Assembly: GCA_012517905.1 (NCBI GenBank)
Contig: JAAYUE010000033.1
Coordinates: 1-64,000 of the forward strand
Length of the DNA: 64,000 nucleotides
Source: Clostridiales bacterium
GTDB taxonomy: Bacteria > Bacillota > Clostridia > Christensenellales > CAG-138
Direction of reading: 5' to 3'
Positions 12,358 through 27,327 of the stretch are shown in pieces. Position 1 is the first letter of the stretch. Each line of letters begins with the position of its first letter. Both the position numbers and the translations under genes were made by a program. Below the pieces are notes generated by a model. It was given only the letters and a program-made list of their open reading frames with translations. It did not search any database and was not told where the DNA came from.

Positions 12358-14130
12358 TTACGACGGGGCGAACTGGCTGTGATAAAGATGCGCGTAGAAG
12401 CCGTTTTGCGCGAGCAACTCTTCGTGCTTTCCGCGCTCGACGATCGCGCCGTCCCGCATGACGAGGATCACGTCCGCCTCACGGATGGTCGAAAGCCGGT
12501 GCGCCACGACGATGCTCGTCCTGCCCTCCATGAGCCGCGAAAACGCCGCCTGCACCTGCTGCTCCGTGCGCGTGTCGATGGAACTCGTCGCCTCGTCCAG
12601 CATCAGCACCGGCGGCAGACGCAGCATCACGCGCGCGATGCACAAAAGCTGCCGTTGCCCCTGCGAGAGGTTCCCGCCGTCCTCGCCGATCTCGGTGTCG
12701 TAGCCTTCCGGCAGCCGCTTGATGAAGCTATGCGCGTGCGCGGCCTTCGCCGCGGCGACGATCTCTTCCTCCGTCGCGTCCGGTTTGCCGAGCGTGATGT
12801 TCTCGCGGATGGTGCCCGCCTTAAGCCAGGTGTCCTGCAGCACCATGCCGCAGCTGTTTCGCAGGCTCTGGCGCGTCACGCACCGGATATCCCGCCCCTC
12901 CACCAGGATCGCGCCGCCGTCCACGTCGTAAAAGCGCATCAACAGATTGATCACCGTGGTCTTGCCGCAGCCGGTCGGTCCGACGATGGCGACGCGCTGG
13001 CCGGGCTTTGCCCAGAAGCGCATCCGCTCGATGAACGGCCGGTCCGGCGCATAGGAAAACGAAACGTCGTTCAGCTCGATATCGCCTTGGACCTGCTCCA
13101 GCACGATCGCGTCCGCCGCATCCGGCGGCTGCGGCGCCTCGTCGATGAGCGCGAAGATGCGCCCCGCGCAGGCGAGCGCATTCTGCAGCTCCGCCACCAC
13201 GCCGGAGATCTCGTTGAACGGCTTGGTATACTGCGCGGCATAGCTCAAAAACACGGACAGCTGCCCGATCGAGAACGCGCCGCCCGTCGCGACGACGCTC
13301 AGCGCGCCGACGAGCGCCACGCCGGCGTAGACCAGCGCGTTGACAAAGCGCGTGCTTGGATTCGTGATGGAGGAATAGAACGTCGCCTTGAGATAGCTGC
13401 CCGCGAGCCGCTCGTTGATCTCATCGAATTGTTCCTGCGCCTGCCGTTCATGGGAAAACGCCTGCACGACCTTCTGGTTTTTGATCATCTCGTCGAGAAA
13501 ACCCGTCTGTTCGGCGCGGATGTCCGACTGCGCGCGAAACATGCGATAGGTGCGCCGCGCGATCACGCGCGCGGTGACGAGCGAAAGCGGCGTGAGCAGG
13601 AGTACCACAAGGCCGATCTTCCAGTCGATGGCGAGCATGAACGACAGCGTGCCGAAAATCGTGATCACGCCCGTAAACAGCTGCGAAAAGCCCAGCAGCA
13701 ACCCGTCGGCAAACTGGTCCACATCCGCGATGACGCGGCTGACGATCTCGCCGTGCGCATGCGAATCGATATACTTGAGCGGCAGAATTTCGATCTGGTG
13801 AAACGCGGCGGTGCGAAGATCCCGAATCACCCGAAACGTCACGCGGTTGTTGAGCGCGCCCATGAGCCACTGCAGCAGCGCGGTGCCCGCCGCGATGACC
13901 CCCACCTGCAAGAGGATGCGCAGGATCGCGGAAAACTGCACCTGCCCTTTCCCCGCGATGAGGTCGATCGCGCGGCCGATCAGAATCGGCACATACAGCG
14001 TCGCCGCGACGACCGCGACGGCAAGCAGCAGCGAAAGCGCGAGCAACGCCCGGTGCGGCGCAAGCATGCGCAGCACCCGCCGAAGCGTTCCGCCCCCCGC
14101 GCGGACATGTGTTCCGGCTCTTTTACGCAT
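12358..14130 (-). CDS. ABC exporter half-transporter (TMD-NBD), canonical catalytic site
   Basis: GPTGCGKTT Walker A, LSQGQRQLL signature, VLMLDEATSSID, IVVAHRLST; start MRKRAGTHV overlaps the upstream partner by 8 bp. Confidence 0.9.
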   Translation of the reverse strand: MRKRAGTHVRAGGGTLRRVLRMLAPHRALLALSLLLAVAVVAATLYVPILIGRAIDLIAGKGQVQFSAILRILLQVGVIAAGTALLQWLMGALNNRVTFRVIRDLRTAAFHQIEILPLKYIDSHAHGEIVSRVIADVDQFADGLLLGFSQLFTGVITIFGTLSFMLAIDWKIGLVVLLLTPLSLVTARVIARRTYRMFRAQSDIRAEQTGFLDEMIKNQKVVQAFSHERQAQEQFDEINERLAGSYLKATFYSSITNPSTRFVNALVYAGVALVGALSVVATGGAFSIGQLSVFLSYAAQYTKPFNEISGVVAELQNALACAGRIFALIDEAPQPPDAADAIVLEQVQGDIELNDVSFSYAPDRPFIERMRFWAKPGQRVAIVGPTGCGKTTVINLLMRFYDVDGGAILVEGRDIRCVTRQSLRNSCGMVLQDTWLKAGTIRENITLGKPDATEEEIVAAAKAAHAHSFIKRLPEGYDTEIGEDGGNLSQGQRQLLCIARVMLRLPPVLMLDEATSSIDTRTEQQVQAAFSRLMEGRTSIVVAHRLSTIREADVILVMRDGAIVERGKHEELLAQNGFYAHLYHSQFAPS

Positions 14131-15850
14131 GCGCCGCCTCCCGCTCGAACTGTGTTTCGTAGATCTCCCGATAGATCGGGCAGGTTCGAAGCAGTTCCTC
14201 GCTTGTTCCGATGCCGACGGGCTTTCCGTCGTCGAGCACGACGATGCTGTCCGCATAGAGCACGGACGACGCGCGCTGGGACACGATGAATACCGTTGGC
14301 GCGCCTTCCATGGCGCGGATTGCGCGGCGCAGCGCCGCGTCGGTCGCGTAGTCCAGCGCGGATGCGCTGTCGTCGAGAATCAGTATCTCCGGCCTTCGCA
14401 CGAGCGCCCGCGCGATGGTCAGCCGCTGCCGCTGCCCGCCGGAGAGGTTTTTGCCGCCCTGCGCGACCACGAAGTCCAGCCCGCCCTTTTCGTCTACGAC
14501 GTCCAGCACCTGGGCCGTCTTCAGCGCCGCCCGGATCTCGCCGTCCGTCGCGTCCTCTTTGCCCCAGCTCATGTTTTCGCGCACCGTGCCGGAGAAGAGC
14601 GCCGCGTTCTGCGGCACAACGCCGATTTTGCCGCGCAGTTCGCCGAGCGGATAGTCTTTTACGTCCGCGCCGAGCACGCGCACCACGCCTTCGCTCGCAT
14701 CGTAAAAGCGCGGAATCAAGCCGACGAGCGAGCTCTTGCCCGCGCCGGTGCCGCCGATGACGCCGACGGTCTCCCCGCGCCGCGCGGTGAAGGTAACGCC
14801 CGAGAGCGCCTCGTCCGCGCACGCGTGGTAACGCAGACCGACGCCAAAAAACTCCACCGCGGGGGCGGTTGCATCCGGCGCGGGCGAACCTGCCGGCGCC
14901 GTCATGGAGGGAGACATTTCAAGCACGTCCCGAATGCGGTTGCCGCTGGCGACGGCTTTGGTCACGGTGATGATCAGACTTGCCAGCTTGACCAGCTCCA
15001 CCAGAATCTGCCCCATGTAGTTATACAGCGCGACCACGCCGCCCTGCGTGAGCAGGCCGGCGTTCACGCGGAGCGCGCCGCTCCAGATCAGTGCCGCGAT
15101 GGCGAGATTGATCACGACATAGGTCGCGGGGTTGAGCAGCGCCGAGAGGCGGCCGACGCGATTTTGCATGCGCATCAGCGCGTCGTTTTCCCGCTCGAAA
15201 GAAGCGACCTCGTTCGATTCGAGGTTAAACGCGCGCACCACGCGCGCGCCGGCGAGGTTTTGCCGCGTCGCGCCGAGGATGCGGTCCAGCCGCCCCTGCA
15301 CCGCGCGGTAGAGCGGAACGCTGATGAGCATGACCGCGAATATGATCGCCGCGAGCACGGGAATCGCCGCGGCGAACACAAGCGCGGCCCTCGCGTCCAC
15401 CGTAAACGCCATGATCGCCGCGCCGAACACGATAAACGGCGAACGAAGCAGCAGCCGCAGCGTGAGGTTGACGCCGGTCTGCGCCTGGTTGGAATCGCTC
15501 GTGAGCCGGGTCTCCAGCGTGGAGACGCCGACGGTGTCCAGATCGGAAAACGAAAGCGATTGCACCTTGGCAAACAGCGCGCGGCGGACCTCCTTTCCAA
15601 ACCCGGCGGCGGCCTTTGCCGCGAAATACTGCGCCGTGATGGAGCTGACGAGCCCCGCCAGCGCGAGGCCCGCGAGCAGCAGGCACATGCGGACGATGAA
15701 GCCGCTCTCGCCGGCCGTGATGCCGCGGTCGATCAGCGCCGCCATCACGAGCGGCACGGTCAGCTCCAGCCCCGCTTCAAAGAGCTTGAACAGCGGGCTG
15801 AGAACGGTTTCTTTTCGATATCCTTTTAAATAGATCAAAAGTGATTTCAA
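14123..15850 (-). CDS. ABC exporter half-transporter (TMD-NBD), degenerate catalytic site
   Basis: GGTGAGKSS Walker A, LSGGQRQRL, ILILDDSASALD (D for catalytic E), FIVSQRAS (Q for H-loop His). Confidence 0.9.
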   Translation of the reverse strand: MKSLLIYLKGYRKETVLSPLFKLFEAGLELTVPLVMAALIDRGITAGESGFIVRMCLLLAGLALAGLVSSITAQYFAAKAAAGFGKEVRRALFAKVQSLSFSDLDTVGVSTLETRLTSDSNQAQTGVNLTLRLLLRSPFIVFGAAIMAFTVDARAALVFAAAIPVLAAIIFAVMLISVPLYRAVQGRLDRILGATRQNLAGARVVRAFNLESNEVASFERENDALMRMQNRVGRLSALLNPATYVVINLAIAALIWSGALRVNAGLLTQGGVVALYNYMGQILVELVKLASLIITVTKAVASGNRIRDVLEMSPSMTAPAGSPAPDATAPAVEFFGVGLRYHACADEALSGVTFTARRGETVGVIGGTGAGKSSLVGLIPRFYDASEGVVRVLGADVKDYPLGELRGKIGVVPQNAALFSGTVRENMSWGKEDATDGEIRAALKTAQVLDVVDEKGGLDFVVAQGGKNLSGGQRQRLTIARALVRRPEILILDDSASALDYATDAALRRAIRAMEGAPTVFIVSQRASSVLYADSIVVLDDGKPVGIGTSEELLRTCPIYREIYETQFEREAAHA

Positions 15851-16032
15851 GCGCGTATCCTGTTCCCTCCGCCGCTCGCATGCGGCGGCGAAGAGCGTTT
15901 CATTCGACTGCTATTATACCATCGCTTCGCCCGTTTGCCACGCGCCGGTTCGGTTTTACCCTCGCGCCATGCGCGCCGTCGCCGCCGGATGGCGCATAGA
16001 AGGGGGGCGTCGCTTCATGTCCTATTGTTTTC

Positions 16033-16060
16033 TTGACAAATCCGCGAAATCGGATATAAC
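16033..16060 (+). promoter_or_regulatory. Sigma-A type promoter of the atp operon
   Basis: TTGACA-N16-TATAAC. Confidence 0.6.
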
Positions 16061-16287
16061 GGTACTGATCCGTCGATATTGAAAAAACGGGCGCTCGCTG
16101 TGTTGAGATGCTTTACAGATTTGTCCCACTGCTGTAAAATAATTTTATCTATATCCTGTCTTTGGCGTCGCAGCCGGATCCGTCCTTCATTTCTGCGGAT
16201 CACGGGCGCACCTTCGCTGAGCAGGATTTTTCTCATGACGGCGGGCGATATGCGTCGCCCATACCGAATGAAACGGGAGGGGAACCC

Positions 16288-16557
16288 ATGACCGGCTTTC
16301 TGATTGGACTTGTCTGCGGGGCGGGAGAGCTCTTTCTGCTCACGCGTCTGACGAAGTCCCTTCAGGCGGGCGACTCCCTCAAAATCCTCGGCATTGTGTT
16401 TGGAAAAGTGCTGCTCTTTGCGGCCGCGCTGGTGCCCGTCGCGCTGCTTTTTCAGCGCGATCTGATCTGGTGCGGCGTTGGAATCTCTTCCGTTCTCGTC
16501 GTCGGCGCGTTCGTCATCAACGTGCTCATGCGAAGAGGCGGGAAAGGAGACAGATAA
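16288..16557 (+). CDS. AtpI-like membrane protein of the ATP synthase operon
   Basis: Small multi-TM protein (MTGFLIGLVCGAGELFLLTRL...) at the head of the atp operon; ATG 16288 with RBS GGGAGGGG. Confidence 0.6.
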   Translation: MTGFLIGLVCGAGELFLLTRLTKSLQAGDSLKILGIVFGKVLLFAAALVPVALLFQRDLIWCGVGISSVLVVGAFVINVLMRRGGKGDR

Positions 16558-17460
16558 ATGCAGTTTATCATGCCGTCCGTCGGCAAATGGATCGCCATCG
16601 GGCTTTCGCTGATCATCGGCGCCGCGGCGCTGTATCTGCGCGCGCGCATCGCAACGCCCGAAAAGAGCGACGAAGGGTATAAGGCCGCCAAGAAAAAGCG
16701 GAACCTTCTGATGATGGCGGGCGTGCTCGCGCTCTGGCTTTGCTCGGGACTCGTCCTCGGCTGCTTCAGTCTGGGTTCGCGCGTATTCGAGGTCGCCATC
16801 AGTCCAACGCGCATGGATATTCTCGGTTTTTCGGTGAGCTCCACCGTGTTCATCGCCTGGGTCGTCATCGCGGTGCTCGTGGTCGCGGCGGCGCTGATCC
16901 GCATCTTCGCCATCCCGCGCTTCAAGGAAACGCCGCGCGGACTGCAGCTGCTGCTTGAGACGGCGGTCGGCGCCATTTCGAACCTGACAAAGGAAAAATA
17001 CGGCCACAAAAACGAAGGCCTCGCGTCCTATTTCTTCGCGCTGGCCGCGCTGATGGTCGGCTCGGCCATCGTCGAACTCTTCGGCGTCCGCCCGCCGACG
17101 ACGGATCTGAGCATGACGTTTTCCTACGCGCTTGTGACGTTCGTGCTCATCAACGTTTACGGCATCCACAAAAAAGGCGTCAAGGGGCGGCTGCAGAGCT
17201 TCACCAAGCCAAACGCGGTCATCGCGCCGTTTAAGCTGCTCTCCGACCTCGCGGTGCCGATTTCGCTGGCCTGCCGACTCTTTGGCAACATGCTCGGCGG
17301 CATGATCGTGGTCGAGCTCATCTATTATGCGCTCGGCGCGTTCTCGGTCGGCGTTCCGGCGGTGCTCGGGCTTTACTTCAACGCCTTCCACCCGCTGATC
17401 CAGTTCTTCATCTTCATCAATCTGTCCCTGACGTTCATCGGCGAGGCTGTGGAAGAATGA
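16558..17460 (+). CDS. atpB: F1Fo ATP synthase subunit a
   Basis: SLACRLFGNMLGGMIVVELIY and C-terminal FIFINLSLTFIGEAVEE. Confidence 0.94.
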   Translation: MQFIMPSVGKWIAIGLSLIIGAAALYLRARIATPEKSDEGYKAAKKKRNLLMMAGVLALWLCSGLVLGCFSLGSRVFEVAISPTRMDILGFSVSSTVFIAWVVIAVLVVAAALIRIFAIPRFKETPRGLQLLLETAVGAISNLTKEKYGHKNEGLASYFFALAALMVGSAIVELFGVRPPTTDLSMTFSYALVTFVLINVYGIHKKGVKGRLQSFTKPNAVIAPFKLLSDLAVPISLACRLFGNMLGGMIVVELIYYALGAFSVGVPAVLGLYFNAFHPLIQFFIFINLSLTFIGEAVEE

Positions 17461-17545
17461 TCGCACCAAACAACTGCCGCTGACCCCAATTGGAGAAGCG
17501 GCGAAAGAAGACATGCAAAGCCATCCGGCGAAGCCGAAGCATTAA

Positions 17546-17818
<273 letters not shown>

Positions 17819-17840
17819 CGTCACCAAAGAAGGGGTATCC

Positions 17841-18317
17841 ATGGAATTTCACCTGATCGATTTCATCGAGCACGCGCTCAACCTGCTGATCCTCTTCCTC
17901 TTGCTGCGCACCTTCCTCTACAAACCGGTGAGCAAGTTCATGGCGGAGCGGGAGGCGAAGTTTGCGAGCGAGCGGGAGCAGATCGACGCAAGCCGCGACG
18001 AGGCGAACGTGCTCAAGGCGAAGTATGAAACCTCGATGAAAAACGCGCGGCTCGACGCGGAGCACCTCGCCGAGGAGCGCCGCAAGGCCGCGGAACGCGA
18101 GGCGGACGATCTGCGCAAAAAAGCCAAGCAGGACGCGCAGGGCATCCTGAGCGACGCCATGACCCAGGCCGTCGCCGAGCGCGAGGGCATGCTCAACGAT
18201 CTCAAGGCGCAGACCGCCGAACTCGCGGTGGATATCGCGGGCAAGATCCTCGAGCGCGAGGTCACGCAGGAGGATCACCAGCGCATCATCGACTGCTTTT
18301 TCGACAAAGTCGGCTGA
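17841..18317 (+). CDS. atpF: F1Fo ATP synthase subunit b
   Basis: N-terminal TM, long Ala/Glu/Lys coiled coil, ELAVDIAGKILEREV. Confidence 0.92.
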   Translation: MEFHLIDFIEHALNLLILFLLLRTFLYKPVSKFMAEREAKFASEREQIDASRDEANVLKAKYETSMKNARLDAEHLAEERRKAAEREADDLRKKAKQDAQGILSDAMTQAVAEREGMLNDLKAQTAELAVDIAGKILEREVTQEDHQRIIDCFFDKVG

Positions 18318-18408
18318 ACGTTCGGGCGGCTGACGGGATTTGCGCGCCGTTTTGCCCGCAGGGCGCGGGCGGCGGCCTCGACTAGTTTGATAGGAAAGTG
18401 AACGCAGT

Positions 18409-20202
<1,794 letters not shown>

Positions 20203-20247
20203 CGCTTTAAACGCAACCGCAGTTTTTCCGGAAAGGAGGCCCGGCCT

Positions 20248-22580
<2,333 letters not shown>

Positions 22581-22606
22581 CCACGCGTCACTGGAGTTGA
22601 TCGATC

Positions 22607-23038
22607 ATGGCAAAAACATTCAACCTCATGGTGCTCACGCCCGAGCGCGAGTTTTACAACGGCGAGGCCGTGTATGTCAGCGTGCAGACCATCGCCGGCT
22701 CCATCGGCGTGCTGGCCGGGCATGTGCCCATGGTTTCCGCGCTTGGCGTCGGCGAGCTGATCATCCATCCGGACGAGAATACTTCCCGCATGGCGTTTCA
22801 CTCAGAGGGGTTTATCGAGGTGCGTCCGGAGTGCGTCTACATTCTCTCCCAGGCCTGCGAATGGCCGGAGGAAATCGACGAAAAGCGTGCGCTCGAGGCC
22901 GAGCAGCGCGCGCAGGAGCGCCTGGAGCAGGAGCGCACGGGCGACGATCTCGGTACCATGGGCCACAGCAAAGTCGCGCTCATGCGCGCCATGACGCGGC
23001 GGCGCATCAAGTCCCTCTCCTCGCAGAACATGAAATAA
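22607..23038 (+). CDS. atpC: F1Fo ATP synthase subunit epsilon
   Basis: FNLMVLTPEREFYNGEAVYVSV...GSIGVLAGHVPMVSAL. Confidence 0.94.
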   Translation: MAKTFNLMVLTPEREFYNGEAVYVSVQTIAGSIGVLAGHVPMVSALGVGELIIHPDENTSRMAFHSEGFIEVRPECVYILSQACEWPEEIDEKRALEAEQRAQERLEQERTGDDLGTMGHSKVALMRAMTRRRIKSLSSQNMK

Positions 23039-23056
23039 TCATTATGTCGCACGATC

Positions 23057-23090
23057 CGCGCGCTCCGTCGAACCGGGGCGCGTTTTTTCG
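23057..23090 (+). terminator. Terminator of the atp operon
   Basis: CGCGCTCCGTCGAACCGGGGCGCGTTTTTT. Confidence 0.65.
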
Positions 23091-23169
23091 ACGATTGCGC
23101 GCGCGCGCGGCTTTTCATATAATAAAGGCAGCGTACATTTGCCGAATTTACGAAGGGGAGGCGGACCAC

Positions 23170-24645
23170 ATGCATCATCGGCGCATCGCAAAACCGGTTG
23201 TCGGCGCGTTTTTCGCCGTGCTCGTGCTCTGCGCGGCGCTCTCCGCCTATATCGAATACGGCAGGCGCGCGCGCGAGGACGACCAGATGCGCTTTATCGC
23301 CAGCACCGTCAGCGCGCAGGCATACGAGGTGCTCTCTGCCCAGCTCAACAAGGCAAAGACGCTCGAAGCCTTCGTCGTGCAGAACGAAGGCGGAACGGAA
23401 GGGTTCGAGCGCGTTGCAAGGCTGCTCGTAACCGACAGCAGCGTGCGAAACGTGCTGCTCGCGCCCGGCGGCGTGGTCAGCGACGTATACCCGCTCAAGG
23501 GCAACGAGAGCGTGCTCGGCCACGATCTCACCGGCGTCAAGGCGGGCGACAAGGAAGCGCAGACCGCCATCGACCGCGGAACGATGATCATGGCGGGGCC
23601 TTTCACCCTCGTGCAGGGCGGCCTCGGCATCGCGGGCCGTCTGCCGGTCTATCTCGACGGGACCTTCTGGGGCATCGTCTCCGTCACGCTCAACTATCCG
23701 GACGCGCTGAGCGGACTGACCGCGCCGGACACCGTTGCGGCGCAGGGCTTTGCCTGCCGCATCTGGCGGATCAATCCGGACACGGGCATCGAGCAGACCA
23801 TCACGCAGTCCGGCGAGGGAATCGGGAGCCGCGCGTTCGATTACGCGTTTCCGATCTATAACTCCGAGTGGCACGTGACGGTCGCGCCCATCCAGCCCTG
23901 GTACACCAACGCAAGCGTGCTCTTTTCCGCGCTGGTGAGCGTGCTGTTGAGCTTCTCCGTCGCCGCGGGCGTTTCCAACACGAGCACCATCCGCCGCATG
24001 GAGCAGGAGGCCGCCGAAAGCCGCATCCTGGGCCTGCAGAAGCAGCTGGAATACGACCGCACGAACGTGCTGCTGACGCAGATCAGCTCGCACTTTTTCT
24101 ATCACACGCTCAACGCCATTCAGGCGCTGATCGTGCTCGACCCCGACGCGGCCTATAAGATGACGGAGGATTTCTCGCGCTTTCTGCGCTTTAAGGTGGA
24201 CAGCGTGAGCGCCGAAAACGGACTGGTGCCGTTTCGCGAGGAACTGCGTACCGTCCGCGCCTACGCGGAGATCAACCGCATCCAGCTGCAGGGCAGGCTC
24301 GCGATGGAATACGACGTGTTCGACGCGGACTTCCTCATCCCCGTGCTCACGGTGCAGCCCGTGGTGGAAAACGCCATCATCCACGGCATCAAACCCAAGG
24401 TCGGCGGCGGGACCGTGCGCGTGAGCCTCAGCCGCGAGGAAGGCTTCTATGTCGTCCGCGTCAGCGACGACGGCGTAGGGTATACGCCCGGCGGGGAGAC
24501 CAGCGACCACTCCGTGGGCATTTCAAACATCCGCGCGCGCATGAACAGCTTTCCCGGCTGCACCGTGGAGGTGGAGAGCGAGCCGGGCCGCGGCACGGCC
24601 GTGTCCCTTCGCTACGCGGACAATCTCGGAAAGGAATCGACATGA
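23170..24645 (+). CDS. CHASE-domain sensor histidine kinase (LytS/His_kinase-type)
   Basis: N-terminal TM, extracellular CHASE-like segment (GPFTLVQGGLGIAGRLPVYLDGTFWGIVSVTLNYP), QISSHFFYHTLNAIQ, HATPase VVENAIIHGI...DDGVGY; ATG 23170 with RBS. Confidence 0.87.
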   Translation: MHHRRIAKPVVGAFFAVLVLCAALSAYIEYGRRAREDDQMRFIASTVSAQAYEVLSAQLNKAKTLEAFVVQNEGGTEGFERVARLLVTDSSVRNVLLAPGGVVSDVYPLKGNESVLGHDLTGVKAGDKEAQTAIDRGTMIMAGPFTLVQGGLGIAGRLPVYLDGTFWGIVSVTLNYPDALSGLTAPDTVAAQGFACRIWRINPDTGIEQTITQSGEGIGSRAFDYAFPIYNSEWHVTVAPIQPWYTNASVLFSALVSVLLSFSVAAGVSNTSTIRRMEQEAAESRILGLQKQLEYDRTNVLLTQISSHFFYHTLNAIQALIVLDPDAAYKMTEDFSRFLRFKVDSVSAENGLVPFREELRTVRAYAEINRIQLQGRLAMEYDVFDADFLIPVLTVQPVVENAIIHGIKPKVGGGTVRVSLSREEGFYVVRVSDDGVGYTPGGETSDHSVGISNIRARMNSFPGCTVEVESEPGRGTAVSLRYADNLGKEST

Positions 24646-25439
24646 AGACGATACTCGTGGACGATATGGCGCTGGATATGCAGCTGCTCGAACTCAAATG
24701 CGCGGACATGCCGGAGATCGAAATCGTCGGCAAGTTCACCGTTCCCGAAGAGGCGATCGCCTACGCCGCGTCCCACGACGTGGAGTTCGCCATGCTGGAC
24801 ATCGATATGCCCGGCATGAACGGCATCGAACTCGCCATGCGCCTGCGGGAGTTGCGGCGCGACGTGATCATCGTGTTCATCACCGCGCATCCGCGCTTTG
24901 CCGTGCAGGCGTTTCAGATGAAGGCGGACTACATGGTCTTCAAGCCCTTCGACCGGGACGACATTCTGGACGTGCTCGAGCGCGCGCGGCTGCTGCAGAG
25001 CCGCCAGAAAAAGCGCGTGCACTTCCACACCTTCGGCAGCTTCGAGATGCTCGTGGACGGCAAGCCCGTGCGCTTTCACTCCGCCAAGGCAAAGGAACTC
25101 ATGGCGCTCTGCGTCTTCTACGAAGGGCGCAGCGTGGGCATCTACGACATCATCGAGCACCTCTGCGAAGGCAGCGAAAACAAGACTGCCGAAAACACCG
25201 GCTACCGCCGCACGATCAAGGAGCTCAACGACACGCTCAAAGCCTGCGGCGCGGAGGAGATCTTCGTGCGCGAGCGCGGCAGCTGCCGCATCCGGCGCGA
25301 ACTCGTCTCCTGCGACTACTATGATTTCTGGGCGGGCCGGCCGGACGCCGTCTCCCGCTTCGACGGGCGGTTTATGAGCGACTACGCCTGGGCGGAGTCC
25401 GCCATCTATCGCATGTGCGAGAAAAAAGGGCTGTCCTGA
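24642..25439 (+). CDS. Response regulator with SARP/OmpR-like winged-helix output domain
   Basis: ILVDDMALDMQ, AMLDIDMPGMNGIEL, VFKPF receiver; HFHTFGSFEMLVDGKPVRFHSAKAKELMAL output domain; ATGA overlap with the kinase. Confidence 0.87.
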   Translation: MKTILVDDMALDMQLLELKCADMPEIEIVGKFTVPEEAIAYAASHDVEFAMLDIDMPGMNGIELAMRLRELRRDVIIVFITAHPRFAVQAFQMKADYMVFKPFDRDDILDVLERARLLQSRQKKRVHFHTFGSFEMLVDGKPVRFHSAKAKELMALCVFYEGRSVGIYDIIEHLCEGSENKTAENTGYRRTIKELNDTLKACGAEEIFVRERGSCRIRRELVSCDYYDFWAGRPDAVSRFDGRFMSDYAWAESAIYRMCEKKGLS

Positions 25440-25469
25440 ACGCAGTTTTTTCGCCGAACCTCCAAAATC

Positions 25470-25502
25470 CGTACGGTTCTCGTACGGTTGATATGATATA
25501 TT
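25470..25502 (+). promoter_or_regulatory. Promoter copy 1 with 11-bp-period direct repeat
   Basis: CGTACGGTT-CT-CGTACGGTT (25470-25489), 7 bp, TATATT (25497-25502). Confidence 0.65.
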
Positions 25503-25607
25503 ATCTGGTAAATAAGTTTTCGGGACGCGTTTGACCAAGCGGAGGCGTTCGGGGACGGAAGAAAAAATTGCACATGCACGCCTGACAGCGGCGAAACAAA
25601 GACGTTT

Positions 25608-25640
25608 CGTACGGTTTTCGTACGGAACGTTTGTTATATT
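25608..25640 (+). promoter_or_regulatory. Promoter copy 2 with 11-bp-period direct repeat
   Basis: CGTACGGTT-TT-CGTACGGAA (25608-25627), 7 bp, TATATT (25635-25640). Confidence 0.65.
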
Positions 25641-25803
25641 GCTTGTAGATTCGATTACAGATTACCGATTGACAGGCAATCACCCAACAGCCTGCATTGC
25701 GCAGTCAGGATTCATTCCGTCTGAACGCTTCAAACAACACAACGATATATGTCAAGCGGGCAGCCATCCCGCAGCCGCCGGAAATGGGAAGGGGACGTGG
25801 TTT

Positions 25804-27312
<1,509 letters not shown>

Positions 27313-27327
27313 GAAGGGAGCGAGACG

